Origin: Nepenthes gracilis
Taxonomy: Eukaryota > Streptophyta > Magnoliopsida > Caryophyllales > Nepenthaceae
Direction: 5' to 3'
DNA length: 64,000 bases
Assembly: GCA_033239525.1 (NCBI GenBank)
Contig: BSYO01000006.1
Coordinates: 14,275,319 to 14,339,318, forward strand
The position numbers were made by a program, and so were the translations under genes. Positions 31,319 through 44,314 of the stretch are shown piece after piece; the first letter of the stretch is position 1; every line of letters begins with the position of its first letter. The notes beneath the pieces were generated by a model. The model saw only the letters and a list, made by a program, of their open reading frames with translations. It was not told where the DNA came from and did no database searches.

Positions 31319-34300
31319 CAATAATTTAACAATAAACCATACACACAAGATACAATGAAGGATTAAAGAACATATTAAAAAATATCCTCCAATAGGACAC
31401 CAATAAGTGGCTAAAGGAGGAAGCAACACATGAGTAGTTTTGCATGGCTTGGGAAGCTAAGAAATTGCCGCCTTATGGGACACTTGGCAGCTCCAAATTA
31501 AATAGGGGATGACTAAGCTTGTTGGAAAGGGATTAAATAAAATAAATAAGGAATAAAACTAGAGAGGATAGAGAGAAGATCAGACGAAAACAGAAGGAAG
31601 AAAACAAAATCAGAGAAGAGGAACTTAGTTGGTTGGCAAGGTTCAAAATTAAATCCGAAATTATTCCATGCAAGAACACCTTTATTTTTTTTTATTTTGA
31701 TTTGTTGGTTAATTTTTTATGTTATCTTCAAATATTATTGATCTAATACTTGAAATCCTTGCCATTATCATGCTAGATTAAGTAAAGTTCAGAATCATGC
31801 GCCATGAAGTCCAAGTTGGCAGCTTGCTAATGTGTCTAATTTTTTATGCTTTTAATGGTTGATTTATCCTATGAAAATTTTAATGTAGAAACTTGATTAT
31901 ATTAGCTAAATTACCATATTTTTGTTCTGAAATTATTCTCCAAAAAGTAGGTCGGTTCAATGAGTCAAATGCTAGTTGATAGTTTGAATTGAGAAAATTA
32001 GGGACTTGCTATTGGTGCTGATTTTCTTCATGTTTTTGATCGGTTCAATCTTTATAAAAATTAGTATAGAAACTTTAATGAATCATCTATGATGTCATGA
32101 AGTTGATATTAAAATATCTCTTAAAAATATAACCGATTTAGCCTCTGAAAAATTAAATATCATTGAATCGGCCAAATTGCATCAAGATGTAGTTTTTAGT
32201 ACAAAATTAGTGTATAACTTTAAACTGGGTAAGGATAAAATTAGACAATTTATATGAGCCGGTCCTTAATTATGTGCTGATTTTAAAAATGAATAAAAAG
32301 TAATTTTTCATGGTGATTTAATCACTGAACTGGGCCTAAGTTCAGCAACATATTAGCTAAAATCCTGAAGCCAAAGTTAGTAGCTAAATCAACAACTGTT
32401 ATCTGGCTGAACTAGTGACCAAATGATTTCCAAACCAGTCCAAATATGGTGACCAACAAGATAAATCTCTTATTGATATTGTGACAAAACGGCTCATGAA
32501 ATTGAGCTGAATTGGTCACTAAACCGGACCTGGTATCATCAACTGAATTTGGCTTCAATAGTTTGCTAATATCTAGAATTACAACCTATAAAAATGGGTT
32601 GAACCGAGCCCCAAATTGATTGAACCCGCACTTGAGTAAGTTAAGATGACGTCAAAGTATCAACATGTAAAATTTGGTAGGATTTAACCACCAAACCGGA
32701 CCCCCCAATATGACAACTTAACCATCTCCTACATCCTTGTTATTGCTGTAGCTGGCAGTTTTGGAAAAATAGACTGAACCAGGTGTGAACTAGTTGAACC
32801 AACAGTTGAACCAACCAAGTATTCTAATACTAAGGCTTAACTATCACCATTTAAAACAATTTCCAAAAATACCTTGTTTTGTTCACCGAACTGACTCCAA
32901 AACTAAAAATTGTCACTAAACTGACCAATTTGCACTTAATTGTCTAATTTGCTAATTTAGTGTCAATTGGTTAGGAAATTAATATTAAACCGACCATATA
33001 TGGTTTGTTAAATTAGTAAACAAGCTATACGTTATGTAAATCGGTTGGCCATTATAATAACCGGTTGTTAGAGACTAGAAATGAATCGGTTTCTAATGAA
33101 CCGACTAATTCATAAGTGAACCAGTTTTATGTATGACTCTTTTAATGATGATCGAGCCACTTATTTTATAGTTAATGCTGAACCGGCCCATGTGATAAAA
33201 TCAGCAAAATATTATGTAAGGCCAAATGGGTCCATAAACTGGCTTTATGATTAAACGGGCTAAGAAAAGTGAAATGGAACCAAACCGATTAGTGAATCGG
33301 TAAATTATGAAATTTATGGATAGGAAGACGAATAATATATTTCATGAAATTTGGCCAGTACATGTTAAAATTTATATGAACTTATTTTTATATTATGTAT
33401 GGATATGATTTTATTATGGACATATACGATAAGCTTTATCATGATTTTGTTATAAATATATATAATATGTTTATGCAAGATTGGTAGCTAATACAATACC
33501 AAGAAAATATAAATTTTTACTAAGATGAAAAAATTAAGAAGAAGAAGCCAGATTATGAATAAGGGCTTCTACAATAAATTTTAAGAAGTATGAAAATTGA
33601 ACCAAGAATTTATTTTAGAGAATAGTATTTCTTGGCATGCATTAGGATATTATTGTATAAATCGTTGTCTAAATAACTATCGCTATTGTGATTTTAGCCT
33701 TTAATTGTGTGGATTGAATACAATCCGTCCTATTCTCGAGACATAAAAAAGAAGGATAAGGCCTTTGATTATATGGACTAAACACAGTATATTCTATCTT
33801 TAGGATGTAAATAAGGAAGAAGTATCACTGTTGTGATTTTAGCCTTTGATTGTGTGGACAGAATACAATCAAGACATTAATTAAATGTTCTGTTAACTGG
33901 TAAGACCTACTAGTCCTGGTTCCTCAAGATATTGAAGGAAGAATGTGCTGATAAGTAAAAAGAATTATATACAAGAAAAAAAAAGTTACTTGAATCATGA
34001 AAATATTTTGAATGTATATATATATATTTACATATATCACGAATCCTATTCCTATATATAATATATTTTAGAATAAAAATATGCGTGTTATTAACTATTA
34101 TATTCTTGCTGAATATTTGACTCACTCTTACTATTTTCTTTTCCTTCAAATACTTCATAGGAGTTCATGCCTGGTGAACAAAAATAAAAAGAAACCATTG
34201 GTTATGCGATAATTGGTAATGATATAACTAGTTTAGTTTAAGTGATAATGTAAGAATTTGTAATTTTATAAGCATTTGAGGAATGTATTTGTTTTAATTT

Positions 34301-34558
34301 AGAAGTATGTTTGTCAATTCTATGTTGCTATCATATAAGTTTCAGTGAAATTTTATACAATGAATATTGGGATGTTAGTTAGTATCTTTCCTTATCGCAA
34401 CCTGCATTTATATTGTTGTTGAATGAATGTCAGAGTCATTTATGATTGGTATTATTTTGAATATTGTGTATTAGGGTTTGTTGTGATTTTTAAAATTATT
34501 ATAAGGTAAGCAGATGTTACCTATGATTAAGATGGATATAAGAATGCGGGATGTGACA

Positions 34559-36657
34559 CTGATTGATCGTGTCATAGAGGCTGTCTGTTAAGCCTGGACA
34601 GTTGATACTTTTTTCGGCTCAGAATGCGTCCGTTGGAGATGGGCCATCCACGGACTCTTCTTGGGCTTTGCTGCTTCCTAGGCTCCTCTGACCGATAGGC
34701 CGGTCTCTAGATCAGTCCACATTATAGAGAAACCCATCATATGTTATGTGAGATTCGTGTTATGAGATAATATGATTAAAGAGCGCATTCAAATATTTTA
34801 GAGTTTTACATATTAAGTGCATTCTATTCTGTAATTTTTGAACATCGACATATAAAATATGGCCTAAGATTCTATCTAACATAAAACTAACGTTAAAATA
34901 TAAATTAACAATAAAATTAAAAAAATTGACAACTTTTTTTTCCCATTTTTTGCGTTGGTTGCGTTTGCTAGGCCACAAATATGTTCGAGTGAGATTTTAG
35001 TTTTAAAAAAAAATTACTTGGGGGAGTTAAGAAGAGCGCCACCAAGGAGGAGGACGCACTGCCAACAAATTAAAACTTTGACATTCGTGTAAATGAATTG
35101 CAAACTTAAGCCCACGATTTGCATTTATTTAATTTCTTCGCAGCCTTTGGTGAATAATGCAAACGTAATTAATTTCAGGCAACAAAAAGAGCAAAGTGAA
35201 CGATAAAAGCTTTTTCTAATTAAGTGGCTACTCCAGCTATTCTATCAATCAATTCCTTGAAGTTATTTCCAACGAACACACTCCCTTCCTCAAAACCGGG
35301 GGCACTGCAATGCACGTTGCTCCGCAGTGTCTTCCACGCTTCCCTTTCTCCTTTGTGAATATTTAAATAATTATTTTTATCATTCAAATATCTCTCATTG
35401 GATCATCTTTATCAAATAAGAAAGCGTCGGAAGCATGCGTCATGCGCCTGATCCCTCCCCCCTACCCCAAAATAGCCCCAACAGAAAAAAATAGTTCAGA
35501 GACTTCTAATTTGTTTTCATTAAAAAAAAATAGAATGCTACTATTTCTTGCCACGTATTTCACTCGAGTGAGTTCATATATTTTATATTTCGAATCAAAT
35601 CTTGTGTAATATATTCATTATCATTACATTGAAAGATTTTTGAATTTGGTCGCGTATTGTTGATCTAGAATTGCACATGAGAATTACCAAAGTGAGTTAT
35701 TGTATCTTTCAATCCGGATTCTACAGTTAGAAACTAAAACAAAAATTTAGAGCAATGGGGCAAATTTTTTGATTAATCCTCTAATATTTAAGTCAGTAGA
35801 TACTACTAATAAATAAGTTAGAAAGAAAGAGAGTGAGTAGGTAGATAAATAAAGGATTGGGCTTTGAGGATATTTATCAAGATAAGATAATCTGTAAAGA
35901 AAGATTTTAACTTTCTTAATTCGTTGATTTAAGTACCGAGTGTTAATAAGTTTGAATGATCTATCAATAAGAAGATCGAAATACCAAATTAATTAGATTT
36001 ACCAAGTGTAGGATCTATCCTAAGGCATCATATATATCTAAATGCTTGATATTTACAAAGGTGTATGCCATTTGTCATGGACAGTTTCTCTAATTTTTAT
36101 TAAAGTTAAATGACGATTCTCATGAAGAAGAATTGCTCGTGGTTTTTCTAGAGTAGAATTACTGCATATTATTTATTGGTGGTTGCTGACTATACTAACC
36201 AATTTTTTGAAGTTGACTGTTAATTTTTTTGCTTATAACTATTTATCTAGAAGAATTGTTTTTTCTGTGGTTGTTACTGATTAAACAAGACTAACAAATA
36301 TAGAAATTTGATTATATATGGGAGGCTGGCTATTTAACTCAGCAAATAAGCTCTTATTTAATTGTCTTTCAGAATCAACTTTCTCCAATTTACTATTCAT
36401 ATTTAGTCTTTTTTAATTTTTCAATCACCCAATAAGCCGACACACGATTTTCTATTAAATGGGGGAAAGTTATTTTTTAGGCTTTCTTGAGACTATTTGC
36501 ACTATACTTGATAACTTAGACTCTCTAGTTCATCCATGGTTTAAGTGGGCTTGGATCCGCTTGAATTTCTATCGGACCTAACATTGTAATTTTTTCCTTC
36601 TAATAAGAGTAACTTATTTATTAGGTTTTCTTGAATTTATTTGCGCTCAGATTGAGT
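34559..36657. other. Unassigned region between LTR and second Tat element
   Basis: The first 180 bases are GC-rich (AGAATGCGTCCGTTGGAG, GACCGATAGGCCGGTC, the last a near palindrome) and may be the displaced leader of E2. From 34740 it is AT-rich with T and A runs. I see no gene, no RNA gene and no clear repeat boundary. It could be old intergenic DNA. Confidence 0.4.
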
Positions 36658-37580
36658 TGTTCCCGAATATATACTTAATATTGATAGGGATGGACATAAC
36701 AGGCTGGCCCAAAAGGGAGTAAGAGACCATAAAGATGCAGGGGCTCAATCCTGCCAGAACGGTCAATGCGAGCGTTGCGTTGACCAGCGGATGGCTCAAA
36801 TGGGCCAAAAAAGGTCCACGATAGGCGTGACACGTGTCTAAATAAGCCCACACGAGTTTCTTCAAGCTACAACAATTGTTTGCCTTAATTTCCCACATCT
36901 TCAAGAAGGCAATCTCCTCTGTAACGGTCACCTCTAGAGTTAAAGCACATCCCATGAGCAAGGCGCCAAAATCCACGCGAATTCTGTAGGGAAACCCTAA
37001 CGGTCACCATACATAGAAGGACGGATATCCATCTCCTCAACCATTACTGGCAGGAACGATGCTCACACCCGTGCTAGTAAGGCAACAATCCCCCATAGAA
37101 AGTGGGCATCTAGCCTTGCTGTGTAAAGAAGGCAACCCATGGCCATGGCTATAAAAGGTCATGGAAACTCACTTCAAAGGCACGCTGACTCATACCCATA
37201 AAACGCCTTCAAGCAAACTCAAGCTCTCAAAAGCTCTCTAATTCCCTCGAGCAACTTACATTCTCTCCCCCTCTCTCTCTACTAAGAGTTCCCCGCGAAC
37301 TTAATACTTAGAGAAAACTACTCCTCACAAGTAACAACAAAGCCATTCTCTATGAGTGGATTCCCACCGGTATCCATAAACACACTCCCTATATTTATTT
37401 ATGCATTCACCTTCTTCCTTCAGAAGGTCGATCGCTGATTTGAGCGTCGAAGTGTTTTCGATGGGATTAAATCTCGCCGCCACCTAACCTCCTGTTTAAA
37501 GTTGTGGTGTGTAGACTAGGCGGGCGGAGACCGAAATTCGATAAGTAACCAAATTGAAATCTGTCAAGTGTTTGGATTCA
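36658..37580 (+). repeat. LTR of E4 with TATA box
   Basis: CTATAAAAGG at 37149-37158 is a good TATA box, followed by a C- and T-rich transcript start region (CTCTCTCTCTACTAAG near 37275). The leader that follows the LTR contains the lineage-typical sequence at 37589. CpG density is moderate, unlike the chromovirus LTRs. No gene is present. Confidence 0.55.
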
Positions 37581-37680
37581 GTAGGGATCATTGGCACTGT
37601 CTATGGGAACCAAACAAAAAGCATACCACCTTTATCTCAGCAAATGCTTTCCTTCACAAAGCCAATACCATCAGATAAAA

Positions 37681-38960
37681 TGGTGAACACAAGAACCCAA
37701 GCTAGCATTCCCGTGAGAGATGCTACTTCTCCCGACTAGGATCATTCTATTGGTAACCTAGTCGGAGGGGCACCTTTGCCACTCCTTCAAAACCTGACAG
37801 AGTAAATGAGCAATATGAACAAAATGCTCCTGATACTCTGTACTCGCTAGGGCAAGAAGAAGTAGGCGGCTTCGCCCTCCATAGTTGCTACCCAGGCCTC
37901 CAGGAGTGGAGGCTAGAGGAAGAAGAAATCGGCTAAGAAAGTTATGAGGCCAACAAACTTTCACACTCTGGAGACCTCCAACGCTCAAAGTCATCCAAAG
38001 CTTGAGGGGTGCTTGGGTCATAGGACTTCAGATGAGAGTCCAAAATGAAGGAACCCCCAATATACTCGGGATGAACCAAGGCCTGAGGCTATGGTGGGAG
38101 CCTCTAGGAACAAACGATCCGTCAGTGGCAGTAGCCGATGGGCTACCCGTCATACTGCCGAAAGAACGGAGTTGAGGACTTATCTCAGCTCCAAAAGATC
38201 TAGAAACGCCTTTCAAGTGGAGCCAAAAACTAAGGAGATTCGGAGCTGCATGTTCAAGAATGACAACGAGCACGTCATAGATCTGCAAAGATCTCTCTTT
38301 GCTGCTGAGATCTTGAACCCATGGACTGGATTCTTAGAATGCTAAATTAAAGATGCCGACACAGGATTCTTACAATGGAAGCACTGATCCCATGGACCAC
38401 CTGGATCACTTTCCCACCCATCTTAGTCTCTAGGGCCTAGAGGATTTGGTAATTTGTCAATGCTTCCTGCTCATCTTTAAGGGAGACACTCAAATCAGGT
38501 TCCACTGGCTCCCATCAAACTCGATCCGAAACTTTTGGAAACTCACTGACCTCTTCCTATCTCACTGACCTCTTCCTATCTCAGTACGCTTTTAGCTGCC
38601 AAGAAGAGAAGTAGTCATAGCATCTCTCCCACATCAAGAAGAGATAGGGAGAAAATCCAAGGAAGTTCTTGGAGCGCTTTGCCGTAGAAGCCAAGAGGAT
38701 TCCTAGGCTCATAAAGGAGATGAAGCCTGGCAATTTCATCTCAGCCTTGACGCATGGGGACTTCTTCAAGCACCTAGCCCACAAGAACCCGTAGACCTTT
38801 CGGGAAGCGAAATCTATCACCAGGGCCTACACAGTCACCGAGGAGGCTAACAAGGAGAAGTGTCCTGAGAGGACCGACCAGCCTCGCTCTTTCTTGACCG
38901 ATTGAAAGATGAAGAACGGTGGCGACAATAATCCCCGCAGGAAGCAGCATAGCACAGGAG
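37681..38960 (+). pseudogene. Gag relic of E4
   Basis: It starts MVNTRTQASIPVRDATSPD and continues with stops through a low-complexity N-terminal half to the Gag core at about 38340-38820: GSTDPMDHLDHFPTHL in broken form, then QCFLLIFKGDTQIRFHWLP and SIRNFWKLTDLFL, the same order as in E2. A 19-base tandem duplication (38543-38561 and 38562-38580) shifts the frame inside the core. The C-terminal part near 38930 is basic (NPRRKQHSTGAMDYKEYRPI). Confidence 0.6.
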
Positions 38961-39259
38961 CAATGGACTATAAGGAGTATAGGCCGATCAACCTAACTCC
39001 CCTCAATGACACAAGGGCCAACGTCCTCATACAGGTTCATGGTGAAAGGTTCCTCAGGTGGCAAAAACCACTAAAGAACGTGGAGGGAAGAATTCCAGCT
39101 AAGTACTACGATTTTCATTGATCTCCAGGATAATTCACGAACGATTGCAAGATGCTCCAGCGGGAGATTGAGGAGCTCATTTAGAGGGGCCATCTCACCA
39201 GGTTAATCAGGAACCCTTGGCAGAGTTCTAGCACCTTAGGCAAGGAAGGACTGGATCCA

Positions 39260-39999
39260 TCCCAACCACAGAATCGGGTTACAGTAGATGCAGTCAACAT
39301 TACCATGACCAGGCCGGTCAAGATCCCAGCAAATTGCAAGGAGTAGCAAGCAAGACAGAAGAAGCAAAAAACGGAGTATAATGTCATTAGCTTTAGTGAT
39401 ACTGACATGAATCATGTAATCTCCCAGCATACTGATCCCCTTGTTGTATTTGCACTCATTTCAGATGATAACGTGGACTACCAACTGAAACGAGTTTTTA
39501 TTGATAAAGCAAATTCTAAGGATTTACTGTATCTCGATGCCTTCTTTAAACTTGGACTCAAAAAGCACCAACTAAAACCAGCCGAAGGGCCATTATACGG
39601 TCTAGACAACGAGCCTGTGGCTGTCCAAGGAACGATCAAGTTGGAGGTTACCCGAGGCACGTACGCAAGAACGGTGAGTCATATATTCACCTTTTTGGTT
39701 GTTGACCCGCCTTTCATATACAACACTATCCTAGGCTGACCATGCCTAGCAAAATTTGGAGCTATCACCTCAATACCACATTCAAAGAATAAAGTTTCCA
39801 ACATCATACGGTATCAGTGAAGTACTGGGTGACTAGGTCATTGGACGGACATGGTACATGCCCCAAATCACTCCAAACAGCATCGGACGGCCTGTAGGGG
39901 AATTGGATCATTGAGACGAGGTAACCTTGCAGCAGGTGCAGTCCAGCAAGGCACCAACCTAGTACCGCTGAATCCAGATGACCAAGAGAAGTGTTATAC
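39260..39999 (+). pseudogene. Aspartic protease region of E4
   Basis: An open stretch reads HVISQHTDPLVVFALISDD, YQLKRVFIDKANSKDLLYLD, then EGPLYGLDNEPVAVQG, KLEVTRGTYARTVSH and IFTFLVVDPPFIYNTILG (39407-39739). The active site should be D-T/S-G-S-S and is D-K-A-N-S, so it is dead even though the reading frame is intact over 110 codons. After 39740 the polyprotein continues with stops for 250 bases and ends at the junction. Confidence 0.7.
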
Positions 40000-40310
40000 T
40001 CTAATGTTTAATTTGATGTTCGAAAGAAATACTCTTTTTTGAGGTTTAGCGTAAATGGAGATAAGTGATCATTATCCCTTCTGAGGTTTTGAACTAGGTT
40101 GGAAAGGTAATTCATAAAATGGGTTGCTTTCAGACCTGACGAATTTAGATGTTGATGGAACATATCGGGTAGCCAGAGTTTGGACAATTTGAATTCTTAG
40201 GGTTCCCTAGAATAATCATTTAATTGAGGAAATGACTTGGAAACATTCGAGAAAGAAATCTTGGAGATCGTTAAATTTTGAGGATAAAATTTTTATAAAT
40301 GGGGGAAAAT
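40000..40310 (+). other. Chromovirus 3' interior end and polypurine tract
   Basis: These 310 bases match 6840-7142 of E1. They end TTTTGAGGATAAAATTTT and GGGGGAAAAT, the usual end of a chromovirus coding region (F-R-G-R-N-F type) and polypurine tract before the 3' LTR. The join to the Tat element at about 39999 is a rearrangement or truncated insertion. Confidence 0.65.
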
Positions 40311-42567
40311 TGTAAGGTACCGGTCTCCAAAACATTGTAAATTCTAGTCATTAAGTCAATATAATTAATATAATTAAGTTTGGGTTAAGTGAAATAGAAA
40401 AAATTGGGGAATTAATATTAGTACAACAAATTAAAAAGTTGGGCTCGCTGTGGGCTTGAGCCCAATAGGAAGCACAAATTCTTGCAAGGCTAGGCTCGCT
40501 ACTAGCTCGAGCCCAACAGGAGGTGCAGAATCCAGATCCATTGGCCCTCGACACGCGTAATTTTTCTTTGCCATTTTCTTCTTTCTAGAAGAAAATAAGA
40601 GAGAGGGAGATGGAAGACGAAGAGAGAGAAGGGGATATGGAGGCCCACGAGTCCGATTCCATCCGAGACCCAATTAGAAAGGTGAAAAATCGGGTCGAGG
40701 CAAGTACACTCGTACCCTCCTCTTTTGTTTTCTTGCACTTTTGCTTTATTTTCCTCAGGTATTCTCATTTTGATACTCGATTAAATTTATATTTTATACT
40801 TCTCATAATCTACGCATACATCTATGATTACTTGGAGTCCAAATTTGTAGTTTAGACATGGTTTTGGACATCAGAAACCCTAACCCTCATGCTGAGCATG
40901 AAATCAAATGGAAAATTTTGTGCTTTTGATTAATTTGGGACTAGAATTTGATTATGCATGACTTGGGTAAGTTAATTTAGTAGTTGGGTATCCGAATTTG
41001 TCGTTATGTAAGGAAATTGGTTCGTGAAGCCCTTAACCAACGCCCGGATACCATTTGAGCTTTGATTTGGAGTTAAATATATAAATTGACTTGGTATTAT
41101 TGTTGCCCATGTCTTGGGTTTGGGAAATTACCCGTTGGATGTCTGAAATTCTGAGAATTATCAATATGTGCAATGGTGTACTGTTTACGGCACTGTTTAT
41201 GGGTACTATTCACCTGAGAATTTCGAACGATATTTTGTATAATTTTTCCTTGTTTAGATGCTGATCAAATGATATGTATATTTGTATAAGTCCAATTGAA
41301 TAACCTGGAAGCTTCAGTATGTCCAATTGTGAAGAAAATCCGTATCCGAATGCATTTTAAGTCAATCTACTTCTTCTGGTAAGGATTCTGAATCTGATGT
41401 CCATATGCACATGATATTAAGTTATGGAAAGACTTAAATCAGAAAGCAAGATAATAAAAATATGAATAATTTGGAGGGAGGTTCCACATCTGGAATTTTA
41501 ATGGATTTGTATCTCTAAGCTAGAGAGGTCTGAAATAAGTTATGTTTTCGAAAGAAGTCTAGTGAAACCCTCCTTCAAAAGAATAAGTAATCATGAAATT
41601 AGGACCCGAATTGATGGGTAATGTTTCTAGGCATGTCACTAGTATGACAGTGGAGACTCAAGGATTTGTCCTAGCCACATGTTATAACAAGTGATACTAT
41701 TGACATGCCTTAGGACATTACGGTAGTAATCGAGGATAACTCTATTTCTCTTTCTAAATTTTGAATATATAAGATTGTGGGGAAACCACAGCTTCTGAAC
41801 TTCTAACCTTTGATTGTGTAGAGTGAACACAAGCTATCATTGATTATTCACCTCTTTGGCTGGTAGGGTCTACTAGCCCGGGTCCGCAAAGATAAATAAT
41901 TATGTTTAAGTTATTTTCTAAAGAAAATAAGAACAAAATAAAGAAATATATTGTGCTGCAAGCATATCCGATCAAGTTCATGTTCATACATTTTCCTTTT
42001 ACTTAAACTTACTTATATTGTTTCTACTTTTATTTATGATTGTACTTACTGAGCTGTTAACTCACTCTTACCTAATCTTCCATTCAAATATGAGCCGTGA
42101 GCTGATACCCGATTAGTTAGAGTAAAGAGAGGAATTTCCCAAGGAGAATTGCTACTTCTGGGGAGACATAGAGTTTTGTTATGATTAATGAATTGATATG
42201 TAATAAAAATTGTAGCAAGTTATTGATTTAGTTCTGCTTCTGTATTTATTTGGATGTTTTAGATTTTGTTCAGGTCTAGATGGCATCTCTACTAGATCCA
42301 ATGCATTAATTGAGACATGTTGTATTGGAGTCATCGATGATATGACATTTGTTGATCCTATGTATGTGCTGTGGATGAAAATATTAAAGTTGGGATATTT
42401 ATATGTTTATTAAATAGGTTGTATATTTTCATTTTAGTCTAATTATAGAGAAAACTCTGTCAACATTTCTGTAAATTTTATATTTTAATCGTTTGGGGCA
42501 TTTGTATTTGATTAAATAAGAGCGATTAATGGAGGGCCCTTTAAAAGTAAAGATCCGTTCCATTACA
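40311..42567 (+). repeat. Chromovirus 3' LTR
   Basis: It starts TGTAAGGTACCGG after the polypurine tract and ends CCGTTCCATTACA. The CpG-rich block (40440-40550) has decayed GCTCGAGC motifs and a purine-rich leader (GAAAATAAGAGAGAGGGAG) follows. The hairpin module is at 41812-41876: GATTGTGT/ACACAAGC (two mismatches) and CTGGTAG-GGT-CTACTAG, the latter closed by one G-U pair. It abuts an antisense LTR that lacks its own end, so it may have inserted there. Confidence 0.8.
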
Positions 42568-44314
42568 GGTGAATTAATAGCTGAACAAGTGCATCATATT
42601 CAAAAGCAGTAGACAATATAAGTAAGGTTTAGCAGAAGAATGATATATAATTATGAAATAGATGCATAAATGAGAACATGATCAAATATGATTTGGAAAA
42701 CAATTTACTTCTCTTTGTGACATAATTTATGCATAATTATTCATCTCTACGAATCAGGGTCAGTAAGCCATATTAACTAAAGGTATAGAAGAACGATGAA
42801 GGAAGGATCATGATACCCCACATGATCTAAGGTTGTGAGCTCTTATTATCGACTCAGAGGAGGGGCCAACTACATATCATGCCCGTAGACGGGCCGATAC
42901 ACCACATGATATAGCGGTATACCTATTACCAGGTTATACAGGGCCAATAAACACTACTCTAACCTCCCGCAGTCCAGAGGCAGTTATCGTCCTTCCATTA
43001 TAATATCTTAAGGCCTGCCAAGAGTATTACCTGTTACAATATGCGGCCGGAGTAATCCTCGAGTCTCTACTGTAATGCTAGGGGTAGGCCAAGGGGTATT
43101 ATCTTTATAACATAAATCTCAGTTCCTAATTTCATGGTTCATTATTCATTTGAGGGAAGGTCCTCCATAATTCATTCATAATATCTCCAACTGGGAGAAC
43201 AATTCGATTAAATCTCTAATTGTGGGTTTCCCTCTGAATTACAAATATAATTTTTATTTTTCCTTCGGATTTAAGTATTTTCACGAATTAGTTTGGATGC
43301 ATTGACATCATAATGCATAGGAAAGATAAGAATTCCTTACCACCGTTTGACAATTATCATTTTGGGGGCCACCAGGACATATTTCTTTTACAAATAGAGC
43401 ACAAACATATAATTCCAGGGCTTACAATTAGACATAAATTTTATTACAATTAGATAGGATGGAAACATGCAAAATTTTCATTTATATATTGTGAATAGTG
43501 CCTAGGCCATTTTAGAGTTTTCAGACATCACGAATGGATCGATACTTGTGAGATTGGATGCCCAGCTGATGTATGTGCATAATTAGGACATGGTAATTCA
43601 TAATTTGAGGACAATTAAGCATAAAATTTGAAGGGAAGGGGGGAGAACCTGAGCTGGGCATGGGTTAGGGTTTGGCAAAGCTAAACCGAGCTAATCGGAG
43701 GGGAAGTCGGATAATAAACCATAAATACTTTAGGCAATAATCATGGGTTACATATTTTTCATGATTTGGGTGGGTACCGGAATGATAATACCCAATGGAG
43801 AATGAATAAAAATCAAAAGAGAGGAAAAGGATGGTATGAGTATACTTACCTCGACCCGATCTATCACCTTACTAGCTGGCTCTCGGACGTATTTGGACTC
43901 ATGCGCTACGATTTCCTCCTTCTATCTCTAGCTCTTCATCCTCTCTCTCTCTCTAGAAATCAAAAATGGCCAAAAATAACACGAGAGAAACACTCGCGCA
44001 AATAAATACCCTGACCGGCACTTGAGCGCCAGTCGGGCGATCATCAAGCACACAAATCTTCCAACCCCTCACCTCGATCACCGCTCGAGTGGTCATCAGG
44101 TGCTGGGTGTTTGAAATTTTGTGCCCTTGGTGCACCTCGCGTGGTCAAGTCTGCCAGCCCACGACTAGGTAGCGCCTTGGGTGCTAGTCAGGCGCCGAGC
44201 CCATTCTCCCAATTTTGATTCCGACCATAATTTCCTACATTTCTAAGCTGAATCTTTGATTATTATTAATTAAATTATCTCATAATTACCATGTTTTTGA
44301 ACAGGAATCTCACA
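42568..44314 (-). repeat. 3' LTR of E3, truncated
   Basis: It closely follows 58250-59984. In minus orientation it starts TGTGAGATTCC. The CpG-rich block with CGCTCGAG-like motifs is at 43990-44200 and a TCTC-rich leader at 43930. The last 420 bases of the LTR, seen at 57825-58245, are missing at the left because the LTR at 40311-42567 abuts here. Confidence 0.8.

Larger units (their letters stand above)
28665..34558 (+). repeat. Long LTR, solo-like, with two nested insertions
   Basis: It starts TGTAAGGATCGAG next to the gag start of E2 and runs to about 34558 (GGGATGTGACA). Removing the nested LINE (434 bases) and the copia-like LTR (1028 bases) leaves about 4.4 kb. It has a CTCCG-rich array like the solo LTR at 17230, a leader-like GAGAGGATAGAGAGAAG stretch at 31562, and two hairpins in a row (33704-33724, ATTGTGT/ATACAAT, and 33848-33870, GATTGTGT/ATACAATC), both needing one G-U pair. 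The flanks ATGAC and CTGAT do not match well, so the right end is tentative. Confidence 0.6.
36658..39999 (+). mobile_element. E4, 5' part of a Tat-type Ty3/gypsy element
   Basis: Order: LTR (about 36658-37580), leader sequence ATTGGCACTGTCTATGGGAA (the usual plant form is TTGGCGCCGTCTGTGGGA), gag from 37681 and protease. It stops abruptly at about 39999, before RT, where a chromovirus 3' end begins. It is the plus-strand relative of E2; the protease segments align residue by residue over about 80 positions. Left LTR end TGTTCCCG is tentative. Confidence 0.65.
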
